Positions 1 to 8,900 of a stretch of DNA of 64,000 bases are shown one piece after another. The position numbers and the translations under genes are program-made. The stretch comes from Geobacter sp. (GTDB taxonomy: Bacteria > Desulfobacterota > Desulfuromonadia > Geobacterales > DSM-12255). The number at the start of each line of letters is the position of its first letter. Positions within the stretch are counted from its first letter, which is position 1. The stretch covers positions 186,001 to 250,000 of the forward strand of contig WKKR01000002.1 in NCBI GenBank assembly GCA_009684525.1, given 5' to 3'. Under the pieces are notes generated by a model that worked only from the letters and a program-made list of their open reading frames with translations, was not told the DNA's origin and ran no database searches.

Positions 1-341
1 TGAAGCAACTTGAGCGCATCCAGATTATCCCCTTCGATGTAGATATTGCGGGTATTGTCAAAATCAACGCTCTCTTCTCGGCACGGGCGTAACGTCTTGG
101 CAATAGGAGCATTGGCAGTCAGAATAGCCTCGTTCTTCCCAGGCCAGTTCAAGGTGTATCGCTCCCGTGGCCCTTCAACCAAGCTGGACGATAGTTCCTG
201 CCGCAACAGGTCAAAGTCAACCACCCGCCGTACAGTGCCGTTTTCATCCCTGTCTTCAGTTATACAGTTGGGAAAGAGTGTGGCGATTTTTTCAACATTG
301 GCATCAACCAGATTCGGACTCTGCATCTTCAGGCTATCCAT
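1..341 (-). CDS. Site-specific DNA-methyltransferase (type III Mod-like), N-terminal part
   Basis: Only the first 113 codons are inside the window; the gene runs off the left edge. The reading frame on the minus strand starts at an ATG (341) preceded by an AGAGGAAA ribosome-binding site. It reads a lead-in ending in IYIEGDNLDALKLL, which is the typical start of the adenine-N6 methyltransferase (Mod) fold of type III restriction-modification enzymes. The catalytic DPPY motif would lie outside the window. It follows the DUF4391 gene by 22 bases and probably belongs to the same operon as the SNF2-type helicase upstream. The composition is more AT-rich than most of the window. The family call is from memory of the N-terminal motif, not from a search. 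Confidence 0.75.
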   Translation of the reverse strand, partial: MDSLKMQSPNLVDANVEKIATLFPNCITEDRDENGTVRRVVDFDLLRQELSSSLVEGPRERYTLNWPGKNEAILTANAPIAKTLRPCREESVDFDNTRNIYIEGDNLDALKLL

Positions 342-363
342 AGAATTTCCTCTTGTATCGAGA

Positions 364-1020
364 TTATGATTTCGTCAATGCGGTCAGTTGCGATTGCAGG
401 CTCCGCACCTTGGCGTTCAACTCCACCTTGCGGTTAAACTGCTTCTCGCTGTTCATCTTTGCTTCAAGTGCCTTCAGCTCCCGCCGATACTTCCGAATCT
501 GCCTGATCCGCTCGACAAGAGCTGCCAGCGATTCCCCGTTGCATGGCGGCAGGTCAATATAGGTAAGAAGCATCTGCTCATACAGTGCTTTCAGGTCAAG
601 AGCAACCGGAAGAGGCGTGGCTGGTATCGTGGCATCAGTCCAACCGGTTTCAAAGTATTCCTCTATTACCCACGTTCCTGATCCATCTTCCGCAGGTCGC
701 TTAAAAGCCGCAATACCCTTCACCTGATCGTCATAGCGCAACTGAAAGAATATCGGGTAAGGAATCGCTTTATCAATAACTGCCAGAACATCGGTGCTGA
801 GTTCCGGTTCCTTGAGGTCAATCTCGAATATCTGAATTTCCGTGAAGCCATCCCGTGCAGCAAGGTTCGTGGTTTCCGGTGCTAGCTTGTATTTCCAGAT
901 GATCTCGCTGATCTGTGAGACAAACTTCTCCTTAACCGATTTGCTCGGTTTGGCATTGGCGTACAGCTTGTTTTTTGGTACTGGCCGGTTGACCGCCGCT
1001 TTTGCCGGGTAGATGAACAT
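364..1020 (-). CDS. DUF4391 domain protein of a defence module
   Basis: A 218-residue soluble protein resembling DUF4391, a family known mainly as the neighbour of helicases and type III-like methyltransferases; its biochemical role is not established. There is no signal peptide or membrane segment. The C-terminal third (about 165-215) is rich in Arg, Lys, Glu and Leu and reads as a coiled coil. The start lies 2 bases after the stop of the helicase gene, so the two are translationally coupled, and the methyltransferase follows 22 bases downstream. The context points to a role in restriction or phage defence. The molecular function cannot be read from the sequence. Confidence 0.75.
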   Translation of the reverse strand: MFIYPAKAAVNRPVPKNKLYANAKPSKSVKEKFVSQISEIIWKYKLAPETTNLAARDGFTEIQIFEIDLKEPELSTDVLAVIDKAIPYPIFFQLRYDDQVKGIAAFKRPAEDGSGTWVIEEYFETGWTDATIPATPLPVALDLKALYEQMLLTYIDLPPCNGESLAALVERIRQIRKYRRELKALEAKMNSEKQFNRKVELNAKVRSLQSQLTALTKS

Positions 1021-1022
1021 AA

Positions 1023-4000
1023 TCAGATGTTATCTCGTACCACCAGGAAGGATATCAGCTCAAAATCATCAAGGCCGCTGATGGTGTTCAGGAGTGCGGA
1101 AGTACCACCACTGCTGAATAGGGAATCTATGTCCTTTTCTTCCTTCAGGTCGATCATGGAGTGAATCGCCTGCTCCAATAGCCGGGAATAGGTCTCCATC
1201 TTCCTGCCATCGCGGGTTTCCTGATTGAACGGCCCATACAGCTCGGGAATCGGTTCCGGCTTGCCTTTGCAGGCAGAGCGGAGCAGGTCGAGTATCCGTT
1301 TGACTTCGGTATGGTTGATGACAACCTCACCATTGATGTTGATGTAGACCAGATAATAGGGGTGAAGGCGGTTCATCTGGTTGACGTTGATGCCGTTATC
1401 AGTGTTGCGTAATACGAATATGACACCAGGGAGAAGTCCCTTTTCAGGATCAGCCGCAATGAGCGCGTGCATCCCTTTGGGTGCTTTGTCCAGATTGCCA
1501 TTTGTCTTAACGTAATTAACCAAATCCATGCGGAAGTCATTCAGGCCAAGATCGGTAATTGAGACGCCGGTCTTCACATCCTCCAGGTCAATCACTTCAT
1601 CCTGGAGGCGTTGCAACTGCTCTTTACGGAAAGCCAGGTCGTTGGCCTCGGCACTCAGTACGTTATCGTCTCCCGTAGCGGTAACGTCGGCAATCACCAT
1701 GCGACTCTCAACTCGGTTCTTCAGGTTGATGTAGTCATCAAGCGAGATGTCCGGCCAGAAGTTTACCAGCTGAATACAGGTATTCTTTGATCCGATACGA
1801 TCAATACGTCCGAACCGTTGGATGATGCGCACGGGATTCCAATGGATGTCGTAGTTGATCAGATAGTCGCAATCCTGAAGGTTCTGGCCTTCGGAAATGC
1901 AGTCAGTACCGACCAAGACATCGATCTCCGCCGGTTCCTTCGGCAATATCAGTGACTTTTCCTTGGAGACCGGAGAAAACAGGGTAAGCAAAGACTGGAA
2001 ATCGTAACTATGCTTGAGGGTGGACTTGCAACTGTCGCTGCCGGTCACTTTTGCGGTGTGCAGCCCAAACTGTTCTTTGATGAATGGTCCCAGATTATCG
2101 TAGAGATATCCGGCGGTATCGGCAAAGGCAGTAAAGATGATAACCTTCCTGTTGCCTTGATTGATCGGTTCCTGCTGCTTCCGTGTAATGGTTTTTTTCA
2201 GGGTCTGTAGTTTGGCGTCATCAGACGGGGTAATTTTTGCCATCTCACCGAACAGTTCGGACAGAATCTCCAAGTCGTTGCCAAGATCGAAGCTCCACGA
2301 TTCAAGATCCATATCAGCCAAGCTGACTTTTACTTTGCCGCCGATGCTGTCATCACCATTACCGGAGATATCCATCTCGTCTTCATCGGCATTTTCGAAC
2401 GCTGCTGCCACATCATCAAAATTGTCATCAATGCCGGTCTGCTTGAACTTCTGAATCTTGGTCAGTGTGGCTTCATGCTTTTCCTGCAGCATCTGTAAAG
2501 TAAGCCGGAATGCTTCGACCGAGCTTTCCAGCCGCTTCAGCAGGTTCACTGTCATCAATGCCTGAAGACTCTTTTCACGGTCACTCTGTTTAAGCCGGGA
2601 AATGCCACCTTTTACCTGTGTGTCGTATAGGGCTTCATATTTGCCAAGCCGACTGGCCAAGATATAGCGAAACGGCGCATAGACCGCCATGCTCAAGGCA
2701 ATCAGACGATTGAAGATGTCATTGAACCCGATGACATCGGCACGTTGTGTCAAGGGGCTGTGATATGAAATCGGTTTGAGACGCTGCGGGAATGGCCCAA
2801 TGTCTTTGGTATCGTAAAACTTCTGAATATGCTTGCGAGAGCGGGCAATGGTTACGCTGTCCAGCATCTCGAAGAAATCAAAGTCCAAGGCATTCAGTAT
2901 CGCTTCTGGAGTACGGTCTTCAGGTGGCAATTTAGCCCATACGTTGAACGTTCCCTGAGCACGTCGGAATATTTCGTCAATATCGCGCTCGGTACGGAGC
3001 TTCTTATCAAGACTTTCTGACTCACCCTCATAGGCAAGAGCAAGCTGGTTACGCAAGTCATTGAAGCGGTTGTTGACCGGTGTTGCCGACAGCATCAGCA
3101 CCTTGGTCTTGACCCCTTCCTTGATAACCTTGTTCATCAATCTCTGGTAACGGGTCTCTCGGTCCTTATATGCGTCGTTGTTACGGAAGTTGTGAGATTC
3201 ATCAATAACCACTAGGTCATAATTGCCCCAGTTGATTCGGTCGAGCCGAATGCCCAGTGAGTAGCCACGGGAGCGTTGCAGGTCGGTATGGCACAGGACA
3301 TCGTAATTGAAGCGGTCCTTGGCGAAGATGTTCGTTACTAGATTTTGGTTATAGTTCTGCCAGTTGTCGGCAAGCTTCTTCGGACAGAGTACCAGCACGG
3401 ACTTGTTACGCAGCTCGTAATATTTCATAACTGCCAGGGCGGTGAAAGTCTTACCCAGGCCAACGCTGTCAGCCAAAATGCAACCATTGAAAGTTTCCAG
3501 CTTGTTAATGATCCCGATAGCAGCATCTCGCTGGAAGTTGAAAAGCTTCTTCCAAATCAGGCTGTCCTGATAGCCGGTAAGGTCATTGGGCATGACATCT
3601 TCGGAGACATCTTCGAGAAATTCATTGAAGATGTTGTAGAGGATCAGAAAATAAATCGATTCAGGCGAATTTTCAGTATAGACGGCCGCGATATGCTCAC
3701 AAACCTGGTCGGTGATATCGCGCACCTTCTGGTTGTCATTCCAAATCTGGTTGAAAAGTTGGAGGTAAGCTGTTGTCATTGCCGGATCAGTCATCTTGTT
3801 GACAAAATTTGATACGGCATTGCCTCGCTGATAGCCGAGATCAACAGCTGTAAAGCCGCTCAGCGGCATGTAGACCGAATGATCCTGACCATTACCCACG
3901 CAGGCGTACTGCTGCATCGGCACATTGGCGCAATTGGATTTAAACTGGACCTTACGCCTAATCCAATCAGCACATTCCTTTGCTATGGCTCGCTGGGTCA

Positions 4001-4295
4001 ACTCATTCTTAAGCCGCAGCTCAAATTCGGACCCATAGAGGCTGGTTTCCCTCTGCAACTTCGGGATAAAAAATTCGCGCTTCTCTTTTCCCAGTTTATC
4101 GGTGATCTGTTCGGAGATGAAGGTAGGGGAAGTGAATACGAATTGGAGGGAATCAATCTGCTCCAGTTCTTTTTTCAGGGCTTCATAAGCGTATATCGAA
4201 AAGCACGACGCAGCGATCTTTAGCTTTGAATTCGGCTTTACAGTCTCTTTGAGATTGTCGCCTAGCAGAGAGCTTATGTTATCGATGATTTGCAT
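1023..4295 (-). CDS. SNF2/superfamily 2 helicase with PLD-like N-terminus
   Basis: A 1090-residue SF2 helicase of the SNF2/RapA type. Walker A is ADSVGLGKT (about residues 275-284), Walker B is DESHNFRN (about 370), and the second RecA domain ends with the motif VI block QRFGRIDRIGS. The first 150 residues resemble the phospholipase D-like N-terminal domain seen in helicases of restriction and defence loci. Such enzymes translocate on double-stranded DNA using ATP. The start at 4295 has an AGGAAAAA site upstream. It is the first gene of the helicase, DUF4391, methyltransferase set. Together they resemble type III-like R-M loci in which a Res subunit would follow, beyond the window. Lower GC than the flanking chromosome suggests transfer. 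Confidence 0.85.
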   Translation of the reverse strand: MQIIDNISSLLGDNLKETVKPNSKLKIAASCFSIYAYEALKKELEQIDSLQFVFTSPTFISEQITDKLGKEKREFFIPKLQRETSLYGSEFELRLKNELTQRAIAKECADWIRRKVQFKSNCANVPMQQYACVGNGQDHSVYMPLSGFTAVDLGYQRGNAVSNFVNKMTDPAMTTAYLQLFNQIWNDNQKVRDITDQVCEHIAAVYTENSPESIYFLILYNIFNEFLEDVSEDVMPNDLTGYQDSLIWKKLFNFQRDAAIGIINKLETFNGCILADSVGLGKTFTALAVMKYYELRNKSVLVLCPKKLADNWQNYNQNLVTNIFAKDRFNYDVLCHTDLQRSRGYSLGIRLDRINWGNYDLVVIDESHNFRNNDAYKDRETRYQRLMNKVIKEGVKTKVLMLSATPVNNRFNDLRNQLALAYEGESESLDKKLRTERDIDEIFRRAQGTFNVWAKLPPEDRTPEAILNALDFDFFEMLDSVTIARSRKHIQKFYDTKDIGPFPQRLKPISYHSPLTQRADVIGFNDIFNRLIALSMAVYAPFRYILASRLGKYEALYDTQVKGGISRLKQSDREKSLQALMTVNLLKRLESSVEAFRLTLQMLQEKHEATLTKIQKFKQTGIDDNFDDVAAAFENADEDEMDISGNGDDSIGGKVKVSLADMDLESWSFDLGNDLEILSELFGEMAKITPSDDAKLQTLKKTITRKQQEPINQGNRKVIIFTAFADTAGYLYDNLGPFIKEQFGLHTAKVTGSDSCKSTLKHSYDFQSLLTLFSPVSKEKSLILPKEPAEIDVLVGTDCISEGQNLQDCDYLINYDIHWNPVRIIQRFGRIDRIGSKNTCIQLVNFWPDISLDDYINLKNRVESRMVIADVTATGDDNVLSAEANDLAFRKEQLQRLQDEVIDLEDVKTGVSITDLGLNDFRMDLVNYVKTNGNLDKAPKGMHALIAADPEKGLLPGVIFVLRNTDNGINVNQMNRLHPYYLVYININGEVVINHTEVKRILDLLRSACKGKPEPIPELYGPFNQETRDGRKMETYSRLLEQAIHSMIDLKEEKDIDSLFSSGGTSALLNTISGLDDFELISFLVVRDNI

Positions 4296-4354
4296 CTAGG
4301 TTTTTCCTGCATCAGGATTGCGGAAGCAACTTACCAGTTTTGTCGTAATTGATC

Positions 4355-5086
4355 TTATTTGTTCTCTATTGGCGCCACCTGCCGACACGTGGGAAACTGC
4401 GAACAGGCCCAAAACCACTTCCCCGCATGCGGCCCGTTCTTTGCCTGCCGCTTTACCATTACAGCGGCACATTTTGGGCAGACCGGGGCGACCTCCTCTG
4501 GTTGAGGGAGGCTATCATGCGCCGTCACTGGTGGTTCGGGCTGTTCGGGGGCAGGCGCTTCTTCTGTCGCTACAGGCGCGGGTGAATCAGCGGCAAGCTT
4601 GAACTCCTCTACCAGCTTCGCGCGGACCTCCTGAATCGCATACCCCTTCTTGGCCGGAATGTGTACTACCGGGATCATTGCCCCAGCCAAGGCCTGATCC
4701 ACAAAATCATCCCGCCCGGCCCGATCTGCCCGTGCATGGGACTGGTCATCGAGCTCCACTACGCCGACGACGGCAAGATCCGCCGCCGAGCATACCACAA
4801 AATCCACATGCTTTTGCTGAATCTTGTTCTGGGCGGTTGTCCGCTTGCTGTTGGAGAGCCCTCTGGCCGGCTTGACGAGATCACCCAGCCGCACCTTGCC
4901 GAAAACCCGGTAACGGCTGTCAAGCGCCTGTTCTAACACGCCGAGAAACGAACGCTCAGCCGCGGAAAAGAGGGGACCCTTGCTCTCAAAGGCTAACCCA
5001 TCAGCCTGGGGAGCCTGCTTTGCCTTGAGAGCAGCAACCAGAGCCACGATAACGAGAACAACCACGACTACGACAAACAGGTTCAT
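4355..5086 (-). CDS. DUF2726 protein with C-terminal topoisomerase-type zinc finger
   Basis: A 243-residue protein in three parts. Residues 1-20 form a valine-rich membrane anchor. Residues 40-165 are a DUF2726 domain, a restriction-endonuclease-like fold, with the strand VVGVVELDD carrying acidic residues. After a Pro/Glu/Ala linker comes a C4 zinc finger of the topoisomerase type (CPKC ... FWACSQFPTC). The combination suggests a membrane-tethered nucleic-acid-binding or cleaving protein, but the function is not established. It lies 59 bases upstream of the helicase on the same strand and may be co-transcribed with the defence genes, although its base composition is closer to the core genome. 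A perfect dyad TTTACTGAGTAAA (5137-5149) lies upstream. Confidence 0.75.
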   Translation of the reverse strand: MNLFVVVVVVLVIVALVAALKAKQAPQADGLAFESKGPLFSAAERSFLGVLEQALDSRYRVFGKVRLGDLVKPARGLSNSKRTTAQNKIQQKHVDFVVCSAADLAVVGVVELDDQSHARADRAGRDDFVDQALAGAMIPVVHIPAKKGYAIQEVRAKLVEEFKLAADSPAPVATEEAPAPEQPEPPVTAHDSLPQPEEVAPVCPKCAAVMVKRQAKNGPHAGKWFWACSQFPTCRQVAPIENK

Positions 5087-5489
5087 CGCAAGAACACCCC
5101 GATACGTGAAAGTAAAGCACAGCTGTGTAAAAAATCTTTACTGAGTAAAAAAATTTTACACCCCCAAAAAGCGAAAAACCCGCCTTTGGGGCGGGTCAGG
5201 GTGTGTCGATATGGATCTGGTCCGGGCTGAACGTCATGACATGACTCCAGACGTTGTATTGGCAAGGATTTATGAGCATATATCACATATCTCATTTATC
5301 TGTCGAGGGATTTCTTCCCCTGACCCGTGGCGGAGGCCCGGCGCCAGAACTGCAGGCTGCTGCAGAACCGGGACCGGCAGACGGGTCGACGTCGGCCATG
5401 CCGCCCCGAATTGGACGACCCGGAATACGCACGTTATACTTGCTGTTACTCTGACAGCCGGTATCTGACCCACTCGAAACGGAAACCTT
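5087..5489. other. Intergenic stretch with a minus-strand terminator
   Basis: This 403-base gap separates two divergent genes (DUF2726 on minus, MscS on plus). It holds a 13-base dyad (5137-5149), a strong minus-strand intrinsic terminator (5150-5197) and an AT-rich patch around 5270-5300. A 27-codon minus-strand reading frame ends just before the terminator, but its start has no convincing ribosome-binding site, so no gene is called. Confidence 0.5.
5150..5197 (-). terminator. Rho-independent terminator reading leftwards
   Basis: On the minus strand ACCCGCC (5196-5190) pairs with GGCGGGT (5084+94 to 5178), followed by TTTTTCGCTTTTT. The hairpin is GC-rich and the U-tract is split in two. 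No annotated minus-strand gene lies immediately upstream, so it implies an unannotated short transcript starting before about 5300. Confidence 0.7.
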
Positions 5490-7106
5490 ATGTTCCTGCT
5501 CCTGGTGCGAAGCATGGTTTTTCTCGTGATGCTGCAGGCTTCTGCCTGGGCTCTGGATGCACCTGCGGCTTCCCCGCAACGGTCGGGGGTGACGGTGACG
5601 ATCCTCAACCGGCCGGTCGCCGTGTTCCGCGCTCCTTTGCTGGGAGTGCCGGTGGAGGAGCGGGCACAGCGGGCAGAAGAGGCGCTGCGGCGGCTTTTGG
5701 GCAGTTCACAGGGGGGCGCGCTCCGGGTTTCGAGCCAGAAGATCCCGCAGGGATATTCGATCATGATCGATGGCGTTCTGGCGTTCATGCTGACCCCTGA
5801 GGACAGCGATCCGCTGACTCGGGAGACGCCGGAGCAAACGGTGCAACAGACCGTTGCCGCCCTCGAACAGGTGGTACGGGAGACCCGCGAGTCACGGGAT
5901 CTGTCGTCGCTGGCGAAGGCGTCCGGATACGCACTGGCGGCAACCGTTGTCCTGATCCTGGCGATTTGGGGGTTGAACCGTGCACGGAGGTGGCAGACAG
6001 CACGCCTGCTGCGGCTTGTACACCGCCATGCCGAGCGGCTTTCGGTGGGCGGAGAGGCGATCATCCGCAAGGACAGGCTTTTGGTGCTGGTCCAGCACGG
6101 GGTGACCGTCGCCTACTGGCTGATGGTGCTGGTACTGACGTACGAATGGGTCGGCTTTACGCTGGGGCGTTTCCCGTACACCCGTCCATGGGGGACGCGG
6201 CTGAACCAGTACCTGATCGATCTCGTGCTGAAAGGGGGCATGGCAGCGATCAGGATGCTCCCCGATCTGTTCGTCGCCCTGTTGATCTTCCTGCTGGCCC
6301 GATTTGCCGTGCAGCTGGTCAGTGCCCTGTTCAGCCGGATCGAGCAGGGGCAATTCGAGGTGACCTGGCTCGACCGGGATACCGCACGTCCGACCCGCCG
6401 GCTGGTTTCGGTGGCAATCTGGCTGTTCGCCTTTGTCATGGCCTATCCCTACCTCCCCGGTTCCGGTACCGAGGCATTCAAGGGGCTGTCGGTGCTGGTG
6501 GGGCTCATGATCTCGCTGGGGGCGTCGAGCCTGGTCGGGCAGGCTGCCAGCGGCCTTATCCTGATGTATACCCGTACCATCAGGCAGGGTGAATATGTCG
6601 AAATCGCCTCGCATCAAGGGACCGTCGTCGAACTGGGGCTCTTTACCACCCGGATCCTCACCGGCCTCGGAGAGGAACTGACGCTCCCCAACTCCCTGAT
6701 CCTGAACAATGTCTCGCGAAACTATTCCCGGACGGTCAAAGGCAACGGGTATATCCTCGACACCACCGTTACCATCGGCTACGACACGCCCTGGCGTCAG
6801 GTGCATGCCATGCTGATCGAGGCGGCGGCCCGTACTCCGGGCATTCTGAAGGCTCCGCCGCCCCAGGTCTTCCAGACCGCCCTGTCCGACTTCTACCCGG
6901 AGTACCGGCTGGTCTGCCAGGCGATACCCAGCGAACCGACGTCGCGCGCTGCGGTCATGAACACCCTGCACGCCAATATCCAGGACGTCTTCAACGAATA
7001 CGGCGTCCAGATCATGTCTCCCCATTACCGGGGCGACCCGGCAGAGCCGAAGGTGGTGCCCAGGGAACGCTGGGCGATTCCCCCTGCAACGGAGGAGACC
7101 AGGTAG
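5490..7106 (+). CDS. Mechanosensitive ion channel family protein (MscS-like)
   Basis: A 538-residue MscS-superfamily protein. A signal peptide (1-22) precedes a periplasmic region of about 130 residues. Four or more hydrophobic helices follow, at about 145-165, 208-228, 248-275 and 305-325. The pore helix and beta-domain block is recognisable around 330-400 (LMISLGASSLVGQAASG, then a beta domain with EIASHQGTVVELGLF and LTLPNSLILNN). Such proteins open under membrane tension and release solutes on hypo-osmotic shock. It is longer than E. coli MscS (286 residues) and has the extended N-terminus seen in YbdG or MscM relatives. It is transcribed alone, with a hairpin at 7151-7190 downstream. Confidence 0.9.
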   Translation: MFLLLVRSMVFLVMLQASAWALDAPAASPQRSGVTVTILNRPVAVFRAPLLGVPVEERAQRAEEALRRLLGSSQGGALRVSSQKIPQGYSIMIDGVLAFMLTPEDSDPLTRETPEQTVQQTVAALEQVVRETRESRDLSSLAKASGYALAATVVLILAIWGLNRARRWQTARLLRLVHRHAERLSVGGEAIIRKDRLLVLVQHGVTVAYWLMVLVLTYEWVGFTLGRFPYTRPWGTRLNQYLIDLVLKGGMAAIRMLPDLFVALLIFLLARFAVQLVSALFSRIEQGQFEVTWLDRDTARPTRRLVSVAIWLFAFVMAYPYLPGSGTEAFKGLSVLVGLMISLGASSLVGQAASGLILMYTRTIRQGEYVEIASHQGTVVELGLFTTRILTGLGEELTLPNSLILNNVSRNYSRTVKGNGYILDTTVTIGYDTPWRQVHAMLIEAAARTPGILKAPPPQVFQTALSDFYPEYRLVCQAIPSEPTSRAAVMNTLHANIQDVFNEYGVQIMSPHYRGDPAEPKVVPRERWAIPPATEETR

Positions 7107-7150
7107 CGTCCGGGCTGCCGGACATCCGCGGGGAAAAATGGTGTCGCAAA

Positions 7151-7190
7151 CAACAAGGGGTTACGGCCTTATGACCGTAACCCCTTGTTG
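7151..7190 (-). terminator. 16-bp perfect hairpin, tRNA-Ser terminator
   Basis: CAACAAGGGGTTACGG (7151-7166) and its exact reverse complement (7175-7190) flank an 8-base loop. Read on the minus strand the hairpin begins 4 bases after the tRNA-Ser CCA end and is followed by TTTGC, so it most likely terminates the tRNA. It may also end MscS transcription from the other side, although no T-run follows on the plus strand. Confidence 0.75.
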
Positions 7191-7193
7191 ACA

Positions 7194-7283
7194 TGGCGGA
7201 GAGATAGGGATTCGAACCCTAGGTGGAGTCACCCCCACACTTGATTTCGAGTCAAGCGCCTTCGACCACTCGGCCATCTCTCC
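7194..7283 (-). tRNA. tRNA-Ser (anticodon CGA)
   Basis: The minus strand folds as a class II tRNA. The acceptor stem pairs GGAGAGA with TCTCTCC, followed by discriminator G and an encoded CCA. The D-arm contains the GCCGAGTGGTCGAAGGC block typical of tRNA-Ser. The anticodon arm is CTTGA-CTCGAAA-TCAAG with anticodon CGA, followed by a long variable arm and the T-arm GGGTTCGAATCCC. It reads UCG codons. No integrase or att duplication was seen next to it inside the window. Confidence 0.97.
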
Positions 7284-7298
7284 GAAACTGTTCTGCTG

Positions 7299-7772
7299 CT
7301 ACAAACCCGCCTTCTTCTTGCTCTGGCGCAGCTCCCTGAAAAAGTCGCTCAACAGTGCGGCGCATTCGGCGCCCCGGACCCCGCTCTCGACGACGAAGCG
7401 GTGATTCAGCCTGCTGTCGCAGGAGAGGTCGTAGAGCGTGCCTGCCGCACCTGCCTTGGGATCGGGGCAACCGTAGACCAGCCGGTCGATGCGGGCCAGG
7501 ATGGATGCGCCCATGCACATGATGCAGGGTTCCAGGGTGACATAGAGCGTGGCGCCGGTGAGCCGCCAGTTGCGGGTCCGCTGCGCGGCGCGGCGGATGG
7601 CGATCAGCTCGGCATGGGCTGCCGGGTCCTGGTGCGACTCGCGGAGGTTGTAGCCGGAGCCGAGGACCTTGCCGTCCCGGACGATGACTGCGCCGATGGG
7701 GACCTCGTTGCGTAAGCCCGCTTTGCGCGCCGCCTGCAGCGCCAACCCCATCCAGTAATCGTCATCCTTCAT
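7299..7772 (-). CDS. tadA: tRNA(adenine-34) deaminase TadA
   Basis: A 157-residue zinc-dependent deaminase converting A34 to inosine in the tRNA-Arg(ACG) wobble position. Motifs are HAELIAI (zinc-binding His and catalytic Glu) and PCIMC (two zinc-binding Cys). The residues NEVPIGAVIV are typical of TadA. The frame stays open 48 codons further upstream, but the ATG at 7772 starts the usual sequence KDDDYWMGLALQAA. It has a GGAAAG site about 11 bases upstream, and the longer form would add an unrelated Cys/Pro-rich extension. It is transcribed towards the tRNA-Ser gene, 15 bases away. Confidence 0.95.
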   Translation of the reverse strand: MKDDDYWMGLALQAARKAGLRNEVPIGAVIVRDGKVLGSGYNLRESHQDPAAHAELIAIRRAAQRTRNWRLTGATLYVTLEPCIMCMGASILARIDRLVYGCPDPKAGAAGTLYDLSCDSRLNHRFVVESGVRGAECAALLSDFFRELRQSKKKAGL

Positions 7773-8003
7773 GCACGCAAGCTTCTTTCCCGCTCTTGAC
7801 TCCGCACGGATCGGGCAGCCGGACTCCCCGGAAGCGACCGCATCATAGCAAAACTCTGCGGAAAAGCAAGGGGAAAGATGGCCGGGGGAGCTTGCCGCCG
7901 GCAGGCGGAGCAGCATCCGGCCGGCTCGCCTGCAGCCGCTTTTCGGCCATCCCTTGAGAGATGGCCGCGGGGATGGTATGGTTCAGAGCACGGAGATTTG
8001 GTC

Positions 8004-8885
8004 ATGGGGGATGGGACGACGACAAACGACAGCGGGCAACTGGCTGCGGCCTTCGAACGGGATGGGATGACGGAGGGGGTCGTGTGCCGGTTCCGGCAGA
8101 TGATCTACGACAGCGGCACAGGGCACCTGCGCAGCCTCCCCTGGCGGGAGACGCGCGATCCCTATCGCATCCTGGTTTCGGAGGTGATGCTGCAGCAGAC
8201 CCAGGTGGAGCGGGTGAGGGAGAAATACGGGCAGTTCGTCGGCCTCTTTCCCGATCCGGCGAGCCTTGCCGCTGCCTCGCTGCCGGAGGTGCTCGCCGCC
8301 TGGCAGGGGCTGGGGTACAACCGCCGGGCCAAGGCGCTTCATGCGGCGGCCCGCCTGATTATGGAGCGCTGGCAGGGGAGGGTGCCGGGTGATCAGCTTG
8401 CGCTGCGCTCCCTGCCGGGGCTCGGTCCCTATACCGCTGCCGCCGTGGCGGTGTTCGCCTTCAACGAGCCGCTGCCGCTGATCGAGACCAATATCCGCGC
8501 GGTCTTCATTCATCTCTTCTTCCGGGACCGCGAGGGGGTGACCGACCGGGAGATCCTGCCGCTGGTGGAGGCGACCCTGGACCGCACGGAGCCGCGGCGC
8601 TGGTTCAATGCCCTGATGGACTACGGCGTCATGCTCAAGCGGGCCGCAGGGAACCCGGCCCGCAGGAGCGCGCACCACGTGCGGCAGTCCCCGTTCCATG
8701 GTTCGAACCGTCAGCTGCGCGGCCGGCTGCTGAAATGCCTGCTGGAGGGGGGGAGCGCCAGCGAGGGTGAGCTGACCGCCAGGGTCGAGCGGCCGCAGCC
8801 CGAGGTCCGGAAGGCGCTGGAACAGCTGGCAGGCGAGGGATTCGTCCGGGAGGACGGGCCCTGCTGGCGTCTTGCCGGGTCGTGA
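8004..8885 (+). CDS. A/G-specific adenine glycosylase-like HhH-GPD protein, no Fe-S cluster
   Basis: A 293-residue base-excision repair protein of the MutY/HhH-GPD superfamily. It has SEVMLQQTQVERV (the Glu that protonates the adenine in MutY) and the helix-hairpin-helix LPGLGPYTAAAV. Two features differ from canonical MutY. The position of the catalytic Asp (LDGNV in E. coli) reads IETNI, and the four-Cys [4Fe-4S] loop is replaced by a cysteine-free segment (NPARRSAHHVRQSPF). There is also no NUDIX-like 8-oxoG recognition domain; the C-terminus ends in a winged-helix-like tail. This matches a cluster-less subfamily also seen in other phyla. The start at 8004 is chosen for its CGGAG site; upstream codons are non-conserved. 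Confidence 0.85.
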   Translation: MGDGTTTNDSGQLAAAFERDGMTEGVVCRFRQMIYDSGTGHLRSLPWRETRDPYRILVSEVMLQQTQVERVREKYGQFVGLFPDPASLAAASLPEVLAAWQGLGYNRRAKALHAAARLIMERWQGRVPGDQLALRSLPGLGPYTAAAVAVFAFNEPLPLIETNIRAVFIHLFFRDREGVTDREILPLVEATLDRTEPRRWFNALMDYGVMLKRAAGNPARRSAHHVRQSPFHGSNRQLRGRLLKCLLEGGSASEGELTARVERPQPEVRKALEQLAGEGFVREDGPCWRLAGS

Positions 8886-8900
8886 AGGGTGTCCCCGCTG

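Noticed and set aside
5137-5149. Dyad TTTACTGAGTAAA as an operator of the defence genes
   Set aside because: Perfect but short and in AT-rich DNA; no second copy was found and no regulator gene adjoins it.
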